Part shown: in pieces, positions 62,349 to 64,000 of the stretch
Layout of the letters: each line of letters begins with the position of its first letter
Position numbering within the stretch: position 1 is the stretch's first letter
Source: Cerasicoccus arenae
GTDB taxonomy: Bacteria > Verrucomicrobiota > Verrucomicrobiia > Opitutales > Cerasicoccaceae
DNA: 64,000 nt
Assembly: GCF_014651635.1 (NCBI RefSeq)
Contig: NZ_BMXG01000003.1
Location: 1-64,000 of the forward strand
Direction of reading: 5' to 3'
Notes under the pieces: generated by a model
Databases searched by the model: none
What the model saw: the letters and a program-made list of their open reading frames with translations, nothing else
What the model was told of the DNA's origin: nothing
Program-made: the position numbers and the translations under genes

Positions 62349-64000
62349 ATGCGTAATATAGTGATTCCCAGCTCAATGCTCCAAAGACGAACTTGTCTGT
62401 TTGCCTCGCTCATCGCTTTTTCCATTTTCTCGGTGGCTTGCCCTAAACTTAGAGCTGACCCTGTTGCGGATTCCGTCCCGGGTTTCTTTTCTGGATTTGC
62501 TGCGAACGGGGAAGTGAAATCCATGTATTACCGGATTTTTGAGGCAAGCGAGGCAACAGCGAGTAGTCCCAAGCCGCTAGTGATCTTTCTCCACGGTCAA
62601 GGTGAGAGAACGGGAACAGAGCTTCAGCGAGATGGAACGGTCAATACGCTGCAGGTCAAATATCATATTCAGGACCTCATCAGTGAGCTAGATACGTCAC
62701 TACACAATGCCTACCTCCTCTGCCCTCAGGAATGGTACGGTGGTGATGCTGAAGCAGACGTAATTGAAGCAATGATCTACGCCATGATGCGCCGCTATCA
62801 TATTGATCCGACGAAAATCTATATCACCGGGCTTTCCGCTGGAGGCGGCCAGGCCATTAAGTGCATCACCGATTCGCCCGGTTTGTATGCCGCAGCAGCA
62901 CCACTGTCCGGTGCCAACGGATCAAGCGATCCAGCCGCCATGGTCTCAACTCCAACTTGGTTGATGTGTGGTAACAGCGACAGTTTTAAGGGCATATCGG
63001 ATGGACTCTATAACCAGATCGTCGATGCTGGCGGAACTCCAAGACTTACTCTGATCCCGGGCATGGGGCATGGTGGTTGGAACCATATTTATAATGATGA
63101 GCCGGCTTATACGGGCTTCTATGAAGGTGGCGATCCCGCCTACGATTCGACTACAGGCTTCTATGACTGGCTCTGGGCACATGACAATGCCAGCCCGGTG
63201 CATAAGCAGCCCCTTTCGTTGGGCAAGACCGTCCTGATTGACCTCGGGGAGACCTACACAATGGTCACAACTCCCGATAGCTCTGGACGCTATTACAACA
63301 GCCCCGAACTCCGGGACACATTTATCAGCACGCCTGACTTCTCAATTTCCGGTGGTTTTGTAACCACGGATGGAGAGCGCATTGATATGGAATTGAGTAT
63401 ACCTCAAGGATTCACGAACGCAGCTGCTTCCGGCGTTCATTCCACCGCTTTATACGCAAATGATGCCGCTCGCGACACATGGTATGTTAACGCTGGCAGC
63501 ACCGCGGTAGTCAAATTAGCCGGTCTAACTCCTAACGGGAATTACCGGATTAAGCTGTTTGCGTCCCGTGAAAATGGTGCCAGCAGCTACTGGAGTCGCT
63601 ACTCGATCAACGGCATTAGCCTGGACCTCAATGCGAGAAACAACGTGTCCAGCACGGCTTTGTTTCCGAACGTCGTCGCTAATTCCGACGGCGAGATAAG
63701 CATTTCGACCAGCGTCGTCCCTGATTCTGGATCTCCACAAGCTCACTTAGGTATGATCGAAGTCACCAGAATTTCGAGTGGGGGTAGTGGCAATATTCCG
63801 CCACTAGCCATCAACGACACCGCCATCACCGATGAAGACGTTGACGTGAGTATCGACGTGCTCGCAAATGACAGTGATGCAGATGCCAGCCCACAACCGC
63901 TTTCCATTACAGGCGTGAGCACCCCTTCAAACGGGACCGCTCAGATCCTTAACGGAGAAATCCTCTACACCCCGGGCAGTGGCTACTTTGGCAATGACTC
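62349..64000 (+). CDS. Secreted esterase-type alpha/beta hydrolase, partial
   Basis: The frame starts at ATG 62349 and is still open at the window edge (at least 550 residues). A signal peptide is at about 10-37. An alpha/beta-hydrolase domain resembles feruloyl/PHB-depolymerase-type esterases: 'LVIFLHGQGERTGTE' (oxyanion loop, about 81), nucleophile Ser163 in 'GLSAGGGQAIK', and the catalytic His in 'GMGHGGWNHIY' (about 240). It is followed by a beta-rich domain and by tandem cadherin/Ig-like repeats ('NDTAITDEDVDVSIDVLAND'). It may remove acyl groups from a polysaccharide. The complete length and C-terminal anchoring signal are outside the window. Confidence 0.8.
   Translation, partial: MRNIVIPSSMLQRRTCLFASLIAFSIFSVACPKLRADPVADSVPGFFSGFAANGEVKSMYYRIFEASEATASSPKPLVIFLHGQGERTGTELQRDGTVNTLQVKYHIQDLISELDTSLHNAYLLCPQEWYGGDAEADVIEAMIYAMMRRYHIDPTKIYITGLSAGGGQAIKCITDSPGLYAAAAPLSGANGSSDPAAMVSTPTWLMCGNSDSFKGISDGLYNQIVDAGGTPRLTLIPGMGHGGWNHIYNDEPAYTGFYEGGDPAYDSTTGFYDWLWAHDNASPVHKQPLSLGKTVLIDLGETYTMVTTPDSSGRYYNSPELRDTFISTPDFSISGGFVTTDGERIDMELSIPQGFTNAAASGVHSTALYANDAARDTWYVNAGSTAVVKLAGLTPNGNYRIKLFASRENGASSYWSRYSINGISLDLNARNNVSSTALFPNVVANSDGEISISTSVVPDSGSPQAHLGMIEVTRISSGGSGNIPPLAINDTAITDEDVDVSIDVLANDSDADASPQPLSITGVSTPSNGTAQILNGEILYTPGSGYFGND

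Overview
The window looks like chromosomal DNA of a Verrucomicrobiota bacterium, probably class Opitutia (Coraliomargarita/Puniceicoccales-like). The pointers are two PEP-CTERM proteins, a very large Verru_Chthon-cassette-type pseudopilin protein, LacI/GntR-controlled secreted glycoside hydrolases without SusC/SusD partners, and weak or absent Shine-Dalgarno sequences outside the mobile regions. The assignment rests on gene content only.

Layout. 1-1500: two degraded IS5-type elements beside a DUF1573-like gene fragment. 1.5-10.3 kb: ordinary backbone with a periplasmic beta-carbonic anhydrase, xpt, a YugP-type membrane zinc peptidase, a sodium:solute symporter with a small partner, a TPR protein, the SRP 4.5S RNA gene, two small lipoproteins, aroC and tRNA-Leu(CAG). 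10.3-about 25.6 kb: an integrative mobilizable element. A tyrosine integrase overlaps the 3' end of tRNA-Leu, followed by ArdC-type antirestriction, a MobF relaxase-helicase with a translationally coupled partner, two copies of a small unknown protein, two Xre-type regulators, an SGNH hydrolase and duplicated structured leaders. No type IV secretion genes are visible, so transfer would need a helper. Inside it sits a compact 787-bp unit: a FimB-sized tyrosine recombinase between perfect 27-bp inverted repeats that are themselves near-palindromic.

25.8-40.5 kb: one tightly packed defence operon with overlaps or gaps of a few bases throughout. The order is hsdM, hsdS, a PHP+ATPase (TrlF-like) protein, a small acidic protein ending exactly like an SSB C-terminal tip (DDDIPF), hsdR, an EVE-like+HNH nuclease, a GIY-YIG+DUF4357 protein, a UPF1/DNA2-like SF1 helicase and a second SF1 (UvrD-like) ATPase. 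A type I restriction system thus appears extended by sensor/nuclease and helicase modules; this is the best candidate here for an undescribed combined system. A second integrase and a 22-bp tRNA-Arg 3' fragment (att scar) close the region at 42.3 kb.

42.3-64 kb: a Fic protein, a membrane-anchored unknown protein and GH92 gene both trimmed by an IS3 scar, then a glycan-degradation locus: GH92 alpha-mannosidase-like enzyme, LacI regulator, PEP-CTERM protein, two clan-A (GH39-like) hydrolases with discoidin-like modules, a Verru_Chthon cassette operon containing a GntR regulator, and an esterase-type hydrolase running off the right edge. The genes suggest sensing (LacI, GntR), surface display (pseudopilin, PEP-CTERM) and extracellular breakdown of a mannose-containing or otherwise complex polysaccharide; the exact substrate cannot be read from sequence.
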